Origin: Ailanthus altissimus
Lineage: Eukaryota; Streptophyta; Magnoliopsida; Sapindales; Simaroubaceae
Length of the DNA stretch: 64,000 nucleotides
Reading direction: 5' to 3'
NCBI GenBank assembly: GCA_946807835.1
Contig: OX327703.1
Coordinates: 3,107,501 to 3,171,500 of the forward strand
Below are positions 45,088 to 58,215 of this stretch, piece after piece; position 1 is the stretch's first letter; every line of letters begins with the position of its first letter. Both the position numbers and the translations under genes were made by a program. Under the pieces are notes generated by a model. The model did not search any database. It saw nothing but the letters and a program-made list of their open reading frames with translations, and had not been told where the DNA came from.

Positions 45088-46880
45088 TTTTTGAAAATAA
45101 ATAATTCATACATAAGCATACATTCTCCTGTAGCATATAAAACTTTTGCATGAATGCATGAAATGCATATATGTAGAATTATTTAACTACATTATGCATC
45201 AAAAAATTAATTTTTATTCAGAATACGCCTCTACAGGGTGGTCGTATCTATTATGAATCAGATTAGTACCATACTAATTTATTATAATCATCTAGATATC
45301 TTATATCAAATAATAATAAACTACTAATTCTTTAACTTTTATATTTAATTGACAAGAACTCCGAGGGAGGATGTCAATTAACCTAAGTTGAGTGTATAAC
45401 TATTATTTCAATCATCTATATTTCCTAACTAAAAAAGCTACTGTAAGGTAGTCAATTTCGCATGAGTCCTATATTAAATTTTATCCTTTAGGAAAGTCAT
45501 ACCTAGTAACCAGTTCTAATTAATACTCTTCGTAAAAAGTTCACAAGGTTTTAGATTAAGTATTAATTTACCTTATTATAGGATTAATAATGGAGACTAT
45601 AGTCCTTATGCTTAAAGCCTTCCTCACTCAATATTTTTAATCCTAAGAGTTCTTTTTATTTGTTTTAATATAGTAATTAATTTATTAAATCGACATTCCA
45701 CCAATTAATATATAATTTTATCAAATAAAATAATTAATTAAGCTATGTCAAATTATTAAATTAATATATTAAAGACATAACATTAATCTTATTCTAATCA
45801 CATTAGAATATTAATGTCACATGATATATTAATTCATAAACATGTGAATGTGGTACCCTTAATCTATATGACATATTATTCAATCAATCAAATAAGTAGA
45901 AAATTAAATAACCTATAATCTATGAATTTTCATAAGAAGAAAAATATTAAAACTAAGCTTAAATTCTTCAAAGTCTTCCTTAAAGTCAATTTGTGCTCTT
46001 TCATTATGTCCATCTCTATCTCCCTTTGCTTGCGAGTTTAATGGATTTGACATGTTGAATTTTTAAACTTTACTTTGGTCCATTTATTTTTTATAATAAA
46101 TTTGGGCATTAAAAAAATCCTTTTTGGGCCTTATTAAAAATATTCATTAAAATAATTTTATACCCAATAAAAAGAGCTCATTAGATACTTCATAAAATTT
46201 AGACTAAAAATAAAAAGATTTTGAGCCAACTTCAAATTTGTAAATACCCAAAATAGTTCGTAAACATATTTGGATCAAAATTAGGACCTATTTGTAAGTT
46301 TTCTAAATTTTTCTAGTCAAAATATATTTATCCAATAATTTAAGGGCTTAGATAATAAATTAAAAATTAAAATTATATTTTGGACTAATTTACAAATATT
46401 TTAAAATTAAACTTACCAAAATAAAATTCGCAAAATCATAAGTGGCTGAGTGAGAAAAGACAAAGTGAAATTCAAATTCATTTTTTCTTTCTCCCCCGCC
46501 TACAACTTATGCTTCCACTCCCTCTTGCCACTACGTGCCACCATCTCGCTTAAAAAAATTACATCTTATTTTTTTATTACATATCAATTACAATCACATT
46601 TGTATTTCATGATATTCTTATGTAAAAAAAAAGGCTTACAATATATCTAAAAAATACGAATCAAAAGAAAAATTATGATATTATTTCATCACACCCTCTT
46701 GTTATATACCATAAAATTAACAACAAGCAAATCTCTACCATGGATTGAGTAGTAATAAAAAAATATTTATCTAATAATTAAATTATACCAATAATAGATC
46801 AATGAAATTATTTCATGCCAAAATTAATATTCACAACCATACACAACATATATCATATTTATGTTTAATATATATCAAAA
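45088..46880 (-). other. copia untranslated leader
   Basis: Long AT-rich leader between the gag start and the primer-binding site. It shows evenly scattered text such as CTACAGGGTGGTCGTAT, CTACTGTAAGGTAGTC and no coding potential. Confidence 0.5.
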
Positions 46881-46895
46881 CTTGCTCTGATACTA
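46881..46895 (-). other. primer-binding site of the full-length copia element
   Basis: Minus strand reads AGTATCAGAGCAAG, matching the initiator-methionine tRNA complement (TATCAGAGC) and lying five bases from the start of the 5' LTR. Confidence 0.75.
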
Positions 46896-46899
46896 TATC

Positions 46900-49619
46900 T
46901 GTTGGAAGCATAAGATGATCATATTGATTATATTACATGTAAATTAAATAGGCAAAAAGAAAATTACCTTAAAATATATGTCTCTTTTTAAACCATTCCA
47001 CTTTTATAAAAAAAAAATAGAATTATGTCACAACTTATTTAAATCAAAAGAGGCAAGCAATTATAATTTTATTTTTTTCTTTTCAACTACCATACTCTTA
47101 TAAAAAAAAAATTAAGTGATTATTTATTTAAATAAAAGAAGTCAAAATACAATAATTATATTTTGCATAGTCATCATTTTAGGTAAAATGATAATTTGAG
47201 GTAGTAAAAGTACTAAAGGCTTATGGGTTTTCTAGCTCCAAATTAGAGATCCAAATTTTAGTCATCTCATGATCCTTAGATCTTCTAAGGTAACCCCGAG
47301 CTATTCCACTAAAAGTCCAAGATTGCACTCAAGTTGGTTCATGTAATAAATAAATCTAAATTTTAATTAAAACTACTTTAATTAAAACTAATCATTTAAC
47401 CAATAACAGCTACTCAATTAACTTTCTATTTGATGCCGTAATTAAAGTTATGTCATTATAAAAGATGTCATTCCTCTTTAATTACTTATTTGTCTTTAAA
47501 TTACTAAATGTTCTAATGATCATTTTTAATATATCTGTATTTGTATATAATTTTACAAATACATATTATTATTCAATAACCAATTTATTAAATAAACTGC
47601 AGTCACAGACTTAAATAATCAAGTACTGTGACAAATTCAGAATATAGGAGTTTATTCTCAAGTGCAGAATTGTTAAAGTAATAAATAACCCGGTGAGAAT
47701 GGGAATGATCCATAGAGAAGTGGAATTAAAATTACAAACTATAAATACTTTAAAGATAATTAAAGCAGTATAAGATGTTTGTAAATAATAATTCAATTAA
47801 CCAAATAAAATAAAAGTTAAGGTTAGGCGGATCCACTCTTGACATATGAAATAAGAATATATTTAACTCTTTTTATAACTCAATTGAAATCCTTACACAA
47901 ATGAGGTTTCCAATCGAAAAATATAACAATTAAAATTTATCACCATTTATATATTAACTTATATTTATTTCTTTCAATTATTACACACCAAATCTTATAA
48001 ATGGGTTTAAGTATTTATTATGCCAATATTTATATTTATTTAAAATAAATCAAGACTCTCACTTTACAAGAAAAGATATCTATGCCAAATCTTGTAAATG
48101 ATTTCAAAATTTTATTATGCCAACTATAAAAATTATCTATAATAAATCAAAAATACATTACTTTACAAGAAATGGTATTAATATTGCAAACAAAATAAAT
48201 ACATCATATATAAATTTGCATAACTTAAGAATGAAACATTAAATTCATGAATAAGAGTTAAGTATATCTTATTATCTTGCCAAGAGTTTCACCCTTTCAC
48301 CTTAGTGAAAAATAAATTACTCAGACATAATAAAATTAAAGAAAAAGAAAAGAGATGGAAGAAGATATAACATGACTTTAGACAAAGAGATAATACAAAA
48401 GATAAGTATTTTGAACTAAAATCTAGCTCTCTAATTACATGCCTTGGGGATAAACAGGTCACATATTTATAAAAAAATATGGATAAATCAAGACAAATGA
48501 AGAGGGAACCACTTTGATGATAAAAGTCAAAAAGTGTGGCAACTAATTTACATTGATTATCATTAATGTCCCACTTTATTGTCCAATTTAGAATTGATGT
48601 GGTCTGAATCAAATTTCACTAAAAAATTAAAATTGTAGATAAGTCTCTTATCTTTTCAAATTGAGTTGTCTCATACGTATTAGATACATATATCTATAGT
48701 TATATGTTAAATACCGATGACTGTTCGGACTATGCCTGCATTGCAAATTAGTTCTGTTAAAGGCCATTTTTATCCTTTAAACACTCAAATTTCAAATGTT
48801 TTGTGAAATACAAAATGTTAGCCCATTGAGTCAGCTCTTCAAAGGATTAAAAATCACTCTAATTGAATTCTTAGATAGAAAGTTATACCAATTTTATCAA
48901 ACCTACCATAAAATACTTAAAAGCTAATTAAGTACAATATTGTAAATATACTTAAGTTAGGGGGTTAGAGACACTAGTAATACAAAACAACGATGTAAAA
49001 CCTTATTAAATGTGTAATTTCAAGTGTTCATCATACTGCAAATAGCTTAGGTGACATAATTTAATATAGATATCATATTGTAAGTATATGTTCCAACAAT
49101 CCATGAACTTGCATTTCTAAGTCATCAAAATTTTGACCGTTTAATTGGGTTTCACTCCGTAATAACTCAAAAGAATACAATACATAAATGTAAGTTCATT
49201 ACTTACTCAGGATTAAGGTTAATCAAACTTATTAAAACTTTGTGAATTAAAATTAATGACATTTAGTTAATTAGATCAAAATTCACATTAATCCAGTTCA
49301 ATGTATCATACACTAGTTTTTTTACTCGAAGTCTCTATTTCAATAATTAAGGGAAATCATTCACTATAAGAAATAGAAAAACTACAGTCTTACATAATAA
49401 AATACCTTTCATTTATGACTGCAAATAAAATTTAATATATAAAGAACTTGTGATTTATATGTTTTGTATTAGCATCATATGGCTAATACATAGATCACAT
49501 ATTTTAAAAATATGGGCTCTTAAATATATGCTCAATTATGAATAAACAAAATTTTATCAATTAAATAAAATATCATTATACATGTTTGAAGGGTATAGAA
49601 TAACATTACATGTCTAACA
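46900..49619 (-). repeat. 5' LTR of the copia element, interrupted
   Basis: Begins TGTTGGAAGCATAAGATGAT and ends ACATGTCTAACA on the plus strand. It aligns to the 3' LTR on both sides of an insertion at 47629-49033; about 140 bases present near 39745-39885 of the other LTR are missing here. Confidence 0.8.
47629..49033. mobile_element. 1.4-kb TG...CA insertion, probable solo LTR
   Basis: Starts TGACAAATTCAGAATATAGG and ends TGTTCATCA, flanked on both sides by the 5-bp duplication TACTG (47624-47628 and 49034-49038). TG/CA ends plus a 5-bp target duplication are the mark of an LTR retrotransposon, and with no internal genes a solo LTR left by recombination is the simplest reading. The family is not known; Ty3/gypsy is a guess. 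Confidence 0.75.
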
Positions 49620-49649
49620 AATTCATTCATATTTTTGAACTAAATCAAA

Positions 49650-49760
49650 TAGGTCTTCTAAATCACCACCCCTTGGCCCGTAAGTTAGGAGCCAAGATTC
49701 GAATCCCCTACCGTGCATAGGGTAATTTTTATAATTTTTAATAAAATAATTTTTTTTTCG
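49650..49760 (+). mobile_element. possible tRNA-derived SINE fragment
   Basis: TTGGCCCGTAAGTTAGGAGC followed by AAGATTCGAATCCCCTACCG resembles A- and B-box text of tRNA-derived SINEs (B box GGTTCGANTCC, one mismatch), followed by a T-rich tail. There is no complete cloverleaf, so it is not a tRNA gene. Confidence 0.35.
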
Positions 49761-49859
49761 TTCTTAATTGAGTAGATTTAATATTTTTTGGGTCTAAATT
49801 TATGAGTGACACTTCAACAGATATTATTATATGTCCTAATAAGCTTCCTGTCGTGCATC

Positions 49860-50860
49860 AATTGATATTATTGTATTTTTATATATTTCTAATAAACTTT
49901 TGATTATAAATATCAATAAACTGTTGTAATATTAAAAAAAACATTCTAACCACAAAATTACCCTTTTAATTGTTAAATACTAACCTTAATTTATATAAGA
50001 AGACAACATTATCCTGTGTTTGAGTTAATCTTTAAAATATATAAGACAATAATATGTCGTGTTATTATTAACCTTTATAAGAACACAATAATATCTCATT
50101 TAAGGGTATGTTTAATGCATCAAGATAAAGTTTGTGAATGGACTAATTAAGGAATTATTAACTATAAAAAGGACTAGTTTATGCCATTCTTTTTTATTTA
50201 AAATTTTACTATAAAAAGTATTTTTTTTTTTAAAGCACTTATTACTTAATAAATACCAATGTTATAATGAATAATGTAACGTTATTATAATATTAAAAAT
50301 TATAATACTAATAGTCTTCAAAAAAAAATAAAGCTAATAATTATATATATTTACTAAATCATATAATAAATTAATATTCATGAATAGTTCTATTTAAATC
50401 ACGTACCCCATTTAAATTTTAAATGGCTTATAAACTCAAGCTTCTAGAGGGACTTCGTATTCACCCCATTTTCCATGTCCCCTTAAAAATAACTTTGGGT
50501 GAGTCACGTGCCGCCAGCAATGACTTGCAGCCGAAAGCCATACTGAAAACTCTCGTTGGGTGAAGAAGGGGTCAAGGTTTATTGAGGATGGCACGTGAGA
50601 AAATACTGAAGAACTGCAGGAATCAAATTAAGGTCAAAAGACGAGTTGATTGCGTGTTTAAAGAAATCATATAATAACAAACCAACTCACGACTCACTAC
50701 GTAAGTTGAGAATAATTGGGGGCAATCATGTAAATTTCATTTAAAAAGATTAAAATTACTTTTTTTTAAATAAAAAAAATACATAACGGGGTCAACAACA
50801 TACAGATTAGGTTACCCTCTAAAAGTTCCCACCCATGACATCATTCTACCAACACTTTTA
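49860..50860. repeat. composite of blocks repeated from 34.7 and 38.2 kb
   Basis: 49950-50405 matches 34670-35215 and 50440-50850 matches 38240-38700. In this copy the two blocks are adjacent, while in the other location they are 3 kb apart, separated by sequence including the minisatellite. The segment therefore records the arrangement before that DNA was inserted, or a deletion here. Confidence 0.65.
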
Positions 50861-51785
50861 AGGATAAGAACGCCTTGTTAAAAAAAAAGTTAAAAATAAA
50901 AATCCCCAAATTCAATGATTCAATTAAACAATATTATTTAGGTTTCACATATATTTTTTAAGACATGCGAAGATTGTTGTCTATTTTATTAATTTATTAT
51001 TTAATTTAAAAAATTAAATTGTTAAATAAAAATTTAATAATATTATTAAAAATAAGTTTTAACAATTATTTTATGTGAGACAATCTTTATCACGTAAAAT
51101 ATAAATTTAAATTTAACAAAATAATTTTTTAAAAAATTAAAAATAAAAACATAAACAAGAGTTCGAACTCAAAAATTAAAAAATTAAAAAATTTATTTTT
51201 TATTTCGCTAAATTATAAATTTTATAATTTTCAATAATCTAAAAGTAAGAGAAGTCTACATAATTGATGTGGGATTCCCTCTCTAGTGAAAGCCACCGCC
51301 TTCCTTTCGTAATGCTCTTTCTTAAATTCTACTATTTTAGATAAATAGTACACCCCTTTCTTACCTTTATATTGTTAAAAAAAAAAAATTAATTAGACAA
51401 AAACTTACACAAAATAAAGAGAATATAAAATGTGCAAATGGTATGAACGGTACCGTTTCATTAAAAGCCTTATAAATAAAAAACCAATGATATAGAACCT
51501 AATCGAAGGGGGAAAAAAAAAAGTGCAACACAGGTTTTAAATTGATGTAGTTATTTCTTGAAAGAATATTCTCTCACTTGATTAAATACTTCTCCTTAAT
51601 AATAACATCTATTAATTTAATAATTTTTGTTGAGTCAACATATGCAATCTTATTGATGAAACATATTATTTAACATCAATTTTTTTTATATTGCAGCAGC
51701 TCATAAATATAAAGAATTTTTAAAAAAATATATTCTTTATAATATCTCTTTTAATATATTTAACTCTAACTTAAATAATATAAAT
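50861..51785. other. AT-rich intergenic DNA
   Basis: Nothing recognisable; homopolymer A/T runs dominate. Confidence 0.4.
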
Positions 51786-52090
51786 AACATTATCTTGAAA
51801 TAGTTAAAAGAGAGGTCATATTGCTCGCCATTGGAAACACCAACTGGGAGAAAGAAATGAGAGAAATCAAAGCCATTTGATTTTGCCTTTGCAACTAGTA
51901 GGTATTTTCTAAGGTTGATTGACTTGATTTTAACTCGAGTTAGAAAAAATTATAGAAACAAGACAGCCTGAAACTTTTTCCTAATGACAGAATTTCTAGT
52001 TTCTATTTATGAATTTTTTTTTAAGAAATATAATTTTTAATTACGAGAACAAAATAACTTTGTCCTAATCTATTTCAAAAATGTTAACTT
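51786..52090 (-). pseudogene. 5' stub of another Rx_N gene plus promoter
   Basis: The minus strand has the family start at 51831 (MASNMTSLLTISR then stop); the first nine residues match the Rx_N amino terminus (compare MAVNLTSLS in copy A) before the sequence turns into unrelated AT-rich DNA. Upstream, 51835-52000 matches the copy-B promoter (GGAAACACCAACTGGGAGAA, AATGACAGAATTTCT). All but the first residues have been lost. Confidence 0.6.
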
Positions 52091-53335
52091 ATAAAGTTAA
52101 AAAAACACAAATTTATATTTTAATTGATGTATTGTCTATTAATGGCTGTCAACAATTGATTTTTTATCTCATAATTAATCTAGCAATTACTGAGTCCTAT
52201 CAATAAAAGACACATCAATTTGTATCTCAACTTTTTATATATAGAGTATTACTTTCATATTTATACTAAGTTGTTCATCATTTTTTTTTCCCTTTTTTGT
52301 TGGTTCAATTGATAAATCGAACTCTTGGGACTGCCACTCGCTAAAGATAAATTTAGGTCTCTCATTCAAAAAAAATAAGGGCATTATTATCTTCTTAAAT
52401 GTATTCTCGAAGATTAACATTTAACGGTCAAAGTAGTAATAAATCTAAAATAAAATTTCTGTTAGAAATTTGTGCTGGAATGATACAGTAAAAAAATATT
52501 AAAAATTTATAGTGATTCGATTCTTATAAATTTACATCTATTTTTTTAAATTAAACAACAAATTTAGTATTGTATTATATCTTAAAATAATATAAGAATA
52601 AAATTATCGAAATATTCTAGCATATTCTCTCATTTTTTTCTTTTTAGATAATTTTTTTTTTAAAAATAATTTCTCTCTCTAAACTGTCATTCTTCCTCTA
52701 TACATATCTTCTTCTTTTTTTTCTGACAGAAGAGAATGGAAAAAAATTAAATTAACGAAATAGTTTAAATTTGAGCCTTATACAGTGATTATTTTTTCCT
52801 TAATTTATTTTTATTTTTGATAAAGTTTTTTTTCTCTATTATAGATTAAATTTTAGAATAAGAGAAAAAAAAATTGGGAGTCCTTTTCAAACAAGGAGAA
52901 GAATAAGAATATGATATTTGCCTAAAATATAATAGGATTAATAAATTTTATAATTTCTTATTATTTAGAAAACATTTTCATGATTAATCACAATCAAAGA
53001 ACTTATTAGATTAAATCTAAAACAAGGGGGCTTTCTACATAAAAAAAAAAAGAAAGTATCTAATTCACCTTGAATTTCAAATAGCTTGTTTATTTAAACA
53101 AAACCCAAAGTGTAGATGTTTATATAATTTCTTGTTGGGTAAGTTTCAACTCGCACGAAAGGTGTAACAATTTAGGCACTATTTTAAAGAGAGGCTCAGT
53201 AAAATAAACATGTTTGTGAAGATGTGGACTACCTGCACCTGGATAGAAAGACCTTACAAAGTTTTACTATTTCTTAGAATTGGCTTCGGGCTTTTCCTAT
53301 GCAATTCAAGTAAAAGGTGGATTGATTCAACAATG
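52091..53335. other. AT-rich intergenic DNA
   Basis: No gene or clear element end recognised. Short open frames show no family resemblance. Confidence 0.4.
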
Positions 53336-53510
53336 AAGCACTACCATTTAATGTTTAGGGTTTAGGGTTAATACTTAGTATATTCCGTACTCAAAAACTT
53401 TTTAATACAAGTCAACGGACCTCTTAAAAACTTCAGTTCATGTAGTACTCTATGAAAATAAGTAACATTTTAAGAGATGTGTCTGTAGTAATCACTTATC
53501 CACAACTGGA
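53336..53510 (-). mobile_element. chromovirus flank copy with telomere-like motif
   Basis: Similar to 59680-59830 (GTCAACGGACCTCTTAAAA vs ATCAACGGGCCTTCTAAAA; TTCATGTAGTACTCTAT vs TTCATGTAATGCTATTT). It lies just left of the LTR insertion. TTTAGGG occurs twice in tandem at 53354-53367. Confidence 0.5.
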
Positions 53511-56300
53511 AAGAATAAAAATTTGTACTTATATAATATTCATATTTTATTTGTATCTAGGTGATACTTGATTTATGTATTGTTATTAGTAGTGTTTGTA
53601 TAGATTAAGGATATATATTAGTAGTGGGTTTATTTGTAAGACTTTAGATTTATTTTAGGGACTAAATTGTAATATTTTGAAATTTTTGGGGGCTAATTCA
53701 TAAATACTAAAAATTAGCCTCTTAGTATAAAAATACACATTTGAAACCATAATTCACTCATTTTGATCAAGTCACCTCTTTTAGAGTGAGAAATGAGAGA
53801 AAGAAAGGGGAGAGAAAGAGAAGAACAAGAAGAAAGTTAGAATTTAAGCTTTAAAAGGCATATTATAACCCTTTCTTAGTTTCTTAGAGTTAATTTAGTT
53901 AATTCCTTTAAGTTTTGATTTTTGAAATATGTACAATTGAGGATTTGATGTGAATTTCGTAAGATATTGTGAGAATTGATGATGATTATATAGATAACTT
54001 GATAAATCATGATGAATTACAAAATTTCTACTTGATAGTCTCTTGATTCGAAAATTTTATAAATTGTTGTGCTTCGATTATGGTTTTGAATTTTGATTAT
54101 ATGAAATTAGACATGTCTAGAATCATTTGAGACTTTGAATTGATTGAAAATTCTAGAAATTGAATTTGTAGTGAATTTACCAATATGACCCTAAAATTCT
54201 AAAATTTTCCTATGTTAACAGTATGATATAGAGATAAATAATTTTTGATCTACTGAATGATCTTAAAAAATTATGAGTTTATGAAATATGATAATTTTAT
54301 ATGTCTAATATGATATATTCAAAAGTGAGAATTTAGATCAATGTGGTTAAATTGTTATAATTTTCTAAATGTATCAGCTCACTGTAGTATTTGATTAATA
54401 GATTTTTAAAGTTATGGAATAAAATAGTTTTAAAATACTTTTGGCAGTGATTTTGAAGTGAAATATTTATCATGGATTAAGATATATGTCAAGAGTAATT
54501 CAGTGATATTTTTATAATTTTTGAGTTAGTATATGATTGTATAAAATTGGGAGATTGAATATTGTTTAGTAAATATCTTGATCCTGTCAGGTTAATAGTT
54601 TGGATTTGATGGACTTTATGAAATGAATTGTGTAGGAATTATAATATAATATTCATATATAAGAAGGATATATAAGTCAAGAATTATATATTCTGAATTT
54701 GGAGTAATTGGACATCATTTGATGTATAAGAAAATTTTGTTAAGTGTAAGTGGTCAGAATGACAGATTTTGTGAAACTAAGTAATTAGACCAATTCGATG
54801 TGATAAGTGCAATATGTGTAATTTTGTAAGCTATTTAAAGTATTTTGTATGAATGTTGAGGCTCATAAAAGGATTAATCTTCATTGATAGGTTAAGGAGA
54901 ATTAAGCCTTGTAGCCGAAAGTGCTAAGAGGTGAGTATACTAAACTTTTTACTAAAATTACAATAAACATAGTAATTGTTATGTATGATTTTGTAAATGT
55001 GATTAGAAATATGTTTATGTTATGTCAAAGTATATTTTGATATAAAATGTGAAGACATGTATTTATGAATGTGAGCATGGACATACATGACATATATGTG
55101 TTTTTGAAAGTGAGCTTTCAAAATGAAATGTGTTTAACAAAGAGAGCTTTTGAAATGTAATATGTCCATGAGAAACATTTTGTGTTTTGAGGATGCTTGA
55201 ACTCACTGTTGACATAATAGGCATTTTATGTGATTTGTGGAGTTTTTATATGTGGCCTTTCCTTCGGGATTGGTATATATTATGTGTTTCGTATATATGG
55301 AGAATCCTATTAGTACCTAAAGGAAGATTGAGTCATCATATTCATGTGGTGGCGTATTGGTGCATGTGAGAGGACTCACCGATGATCAGGGTAAGGTTTG
55401 GCTCTTACCTTTGGGAATGAACATTATATATGTGTAATTTAAACCTCACTTATACTATTCCTTTCATACGGTATGTCACCTACGAATGACATTTGGCTCA
55501 TTATGTTATATGTGGTATGGAAGTCCTACTAAGTAATAGTTAAGTGATGGTATTCCTAATATATATTTTGAATGAATATGTAAGCGCTTACTTGACATGT
55601 GATTTGATAAGATTATGATTTTGATTTATCACAGCATATCATACACATGCATTGTGTATATATATGTATTTGTATTTTGATATATGAAAAATTAGTATGT
55701 TTACTGAGTTTCATACTTATTATAGTTTATGATGATTTCAGATAAATAAGTATATGTGTGCTTAGCGGATTTGGTAAGGCTTCTGCTGTCTCTTGAGTTC
55801 CCTAAGTTGCTAGGTTGCTGAGTGTTTCATTTGGGGACACGTGGTTTAAGATATGTGATTTGTCCCTATTAAATAAATACTTGTGTGTTATTTTATTATG
55901 TGTGGTTATGAGTTGATTTTAAGTAAGAATTTGTAATAAATATATTCTGGGCTTTCGGTAATAAAATTACTACTGGTGATGTAGTAAAATGTTAATCTCT
56001 GAGAAAACTCTGTGTATCTCTAGTTTACTAATTGCCCCAGTCATAATTCAATTGTTATAATTCTAAAAAATTAAAATGAATGTTTAAATATTGTCAATAA
56101 ATATTTATGTTTATATTTTAGGTTATGGGTTAATTTTAGTGTTGAACTTACTAGCAACTTGATAAGGATTCGTTGAATTAAAATTTGAAAATTTATGCAA
56201 TATTATTTATTAGTGCACATTATTGAATGAATGTAAGTTATATCGTGTGTCAGATCTTTTAAGTCTGGAGCGTGATAGTGTCGCACACTAAATATTTGAT
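53511..56300 (+). mobile_element. probable gypsy-type LTR, about 2.8 kb
   Basis: A gene-less block that interrupts an older chromovirus fragment: sequence left of it (to 53510) and right of it (from 56310) is continuous in the related copy at 59680-59860. The body contains GAGAGGACTCACCGATGATC with AGGGTAAGGTTTGGCTCTTA and a purine-rich stretch (53786-53835), as in long LTRs of plant Ty3/gypsy elements. Exact ends and target duplication could not be fixed, and orientation is tentative. Confidence 0.45.
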
Positions 56301-56309
56301 AAAATACTT

Positions 56310-56810
56310 AAGAATACTTAGGTATGACATTCTCTTCCATCAAATTCACTAAACTTAGTCATCACTTTACTGAAACTCACAAACTTTATTCTCAAACAAC
56401 CAAAGTGTGTTCTAAGGTTCCTAGTTGGCTTCACCATCGAATAACTCTTTCACTTGACAAAGTACTCATAACTAGAAGAGTAATTCTTTTACACTATCCT
56501 CACATCAAGGATAAGTTTTGCTTCTTTATCGTAAGTTGTGAAAACTTATAATCGTACTCATGTTTGTAGTGCACGCTCCATGTCTTATTCATCCCCATAA
56601 TAATTATTGACTGCTTATGCCACAACTTTGCAACTTTATACACTACAAAACTCTTCATATAGTTGAAAACAAACACGTACAATATAAGAAATTATTAACT
56701 AATAGCTAATTCAAATAGGCTCTCATTGGTAAGTTTGCTCTGCTACAAGTTGTAGAAAAATTGTGCCATACGAGTAGTTTGGCTTAGTCTTGGTTGTCGC
56801 TCATAATTTT
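56310..56810 (-). mobile_element. chromovirus 3' fragment (second copy)
   Basis: 56325-56555 matches the chromodomain region at 59840-60065 (landmarks TTGGCTTCACCATCGA, CTTTCACTTGACAAA, GTAAGTTGTGAAAAC), and 56600-56810 matches 60380-60580 (ATATAGTTGAAAAC, GCTCTGCTACAAGTTGTAG). The piece between them in the other copy (60120-60370, integrase carboxyl end) is missing. All reading frames are broken. Confidence 0.6.
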
Positions 56811-57360
56811 TAATAAAATTGTATAATTACTTTAATAGAAATATTTTTTAAAGTTATATTTTAAGAGAATTAAAATAAGAGTAATTCAATATTTTAAAAA
56901 AGTTCTTTAATTTCTACTTTCGAAAGTGAACTTCTTTAAGTAAAGACAAGTTTTTTTTTTTAATTTCAAAAGCTTTTCTCTTATTTGCAACTAAACATTA
57001 ATAAAGAATTTCAATAGATCTTTTAAATTTCAACCAAATAATAAAATCATTTTCATTTTCCTTTCTTTTTCCATTTTTTTATTTTTCAAACCAAACACTA
57101 CTCTAACATATATAATATATTTCCTTATGAGAAATAGGAATGGGAATGGGAATTGTGACCCAATATGAGTTCTACAACAACTTTTCAATTCCTCTTGAAA
57201 ATCGAAGCAATGAAAGTGAAATCCCTCTTTTGCTTAAATTTTAATTATTTTTTTTAAAATAAATATTATAATTTTATAATTATCATATTTTTTATTGTTC
57301 TCTCCTAAAAATCTCCATAAAGGCCTACAAAACTAGTCCTCCAAAATCGTCTTTTATAAG
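56811..57360. other. AT-rich DNA
   Basis: No recognisable feature. Confidence 0.4.
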
Positions 57361-58215
57361 CCAACATCAAAAGCTCAAACCCAAGGTAGTAAAAATCATA
57401 AGGGCATGACAGAACCAAGCCTTAAGATAAACTTTAAGCATATAATCTGCTCGATCGCTCAGATCAAGTTTATTCCAAACTGTTTGTAAACTAGCCTAGC
57501 CTACTCACGATCGAGCCGACCAGAATCATAAACTCTGCATGACCAAGATGAACAAAACATAAAAATATGGCTCGATAAACAGTAACAGATCTACTCGAAC
57601 CAAGTAGCTTATATTCTGATTAGGTATTACCGCAAGAATAGATACATAGCCATCTATTCAATCTATAAAAATGAGACTTAGGCCCAGTAGAATCAAACAT
57701 GTTATAAGAAGGACAAGCTTGGTAAGAAATGTTGAACTGCTCTCACAACAAAAATAAACGAGCCGAGCAAAAACTATCTTAATATGGAAAAGACTTGAAA
57801 GAAGAGACCAACGTTATAAAAGAAATAAAATTATAAAAATAGAATAATTGTAGCACTTTTAAGAAGGGATCCCGCATATTACGCCAAGAGATTAGAAGAT
57901 AGCCTAAAATAATCAAGAGTTATCCGAAATCAAAGAGATTACTCAAACAACTACAAATACGGTAAAGATAAGCATAAACATAAGAATATTTTCAAAATGA
58001 AAATACTATAAATAGGCGAGAAAACTACATAAAAGACAGAGACAACTTTCGGTATTTATCTTTTTTCTTCAAATTTTTTTTTTTTTAGTCCCCTGAAACC
58101 TCACCAAAATAGTCTTATTTAACTTAAGCATTGAAGAGCCTTTATCGAAACCCACCCCAATAAGGTCTTAACGACAATTTCAATATTTTACAGGTGTTCT
58201 ATTATCACAACAACA
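57361..58215 (+). mobile_element. probable Ty3/gypsy LTR with TATA box
   Basis: Less AT-rich block with a strong promoter-like CTATAAATAGGCGAGAAAAC at 58007, followed by about 190 bases of leader-like text ending CAGGTGTTCTATTATCACAA. Repeated ACGAGCCGAGC/CGATCGAGCCGACC words and an R-U5-like end (ACCCACCCCAATAAGGTC) suit a gypsy LTR in plus orientation. Boundaries are not proven and no internal genes follow. Confidence 0.4.

Larger units (their letters stand above)
39645..49619 (-). mobile_element. full-length Ty1/copia element with nested insertion
   Basis: Minus-oriented. The 3' LTR is at 39645-41095 and the 5' LTR at 46900-49619; the latter contains a 1.4-kb insertion and lacks about 140 bases near 46980. 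The flanks AATTT (39640-39644) and AATTC (49620-49624) are a near-perfect 5-bp target duplication. Internal order is primer-binding site, leader, gag, protease, integrase, reverse transcriptase, RNase H, as in Ty1/copia. Every domain carries stops or frameshifts, and the LTR copies differ at many positions, so the insertion is old. Confidence 0.85.

Noticed and set aside
49680..49735. tRNA-like text GATTCGAATCC
   Set aside because: Only a B-box and weak A-box resemblance; no cloverleaf can be formed, so not a tRNA gene.
53354..53367. Telomere-type TTTAGGG repeat
   Set aside because: Only two units, which occurs by chance and in many plant promoters; not a telomeric array.
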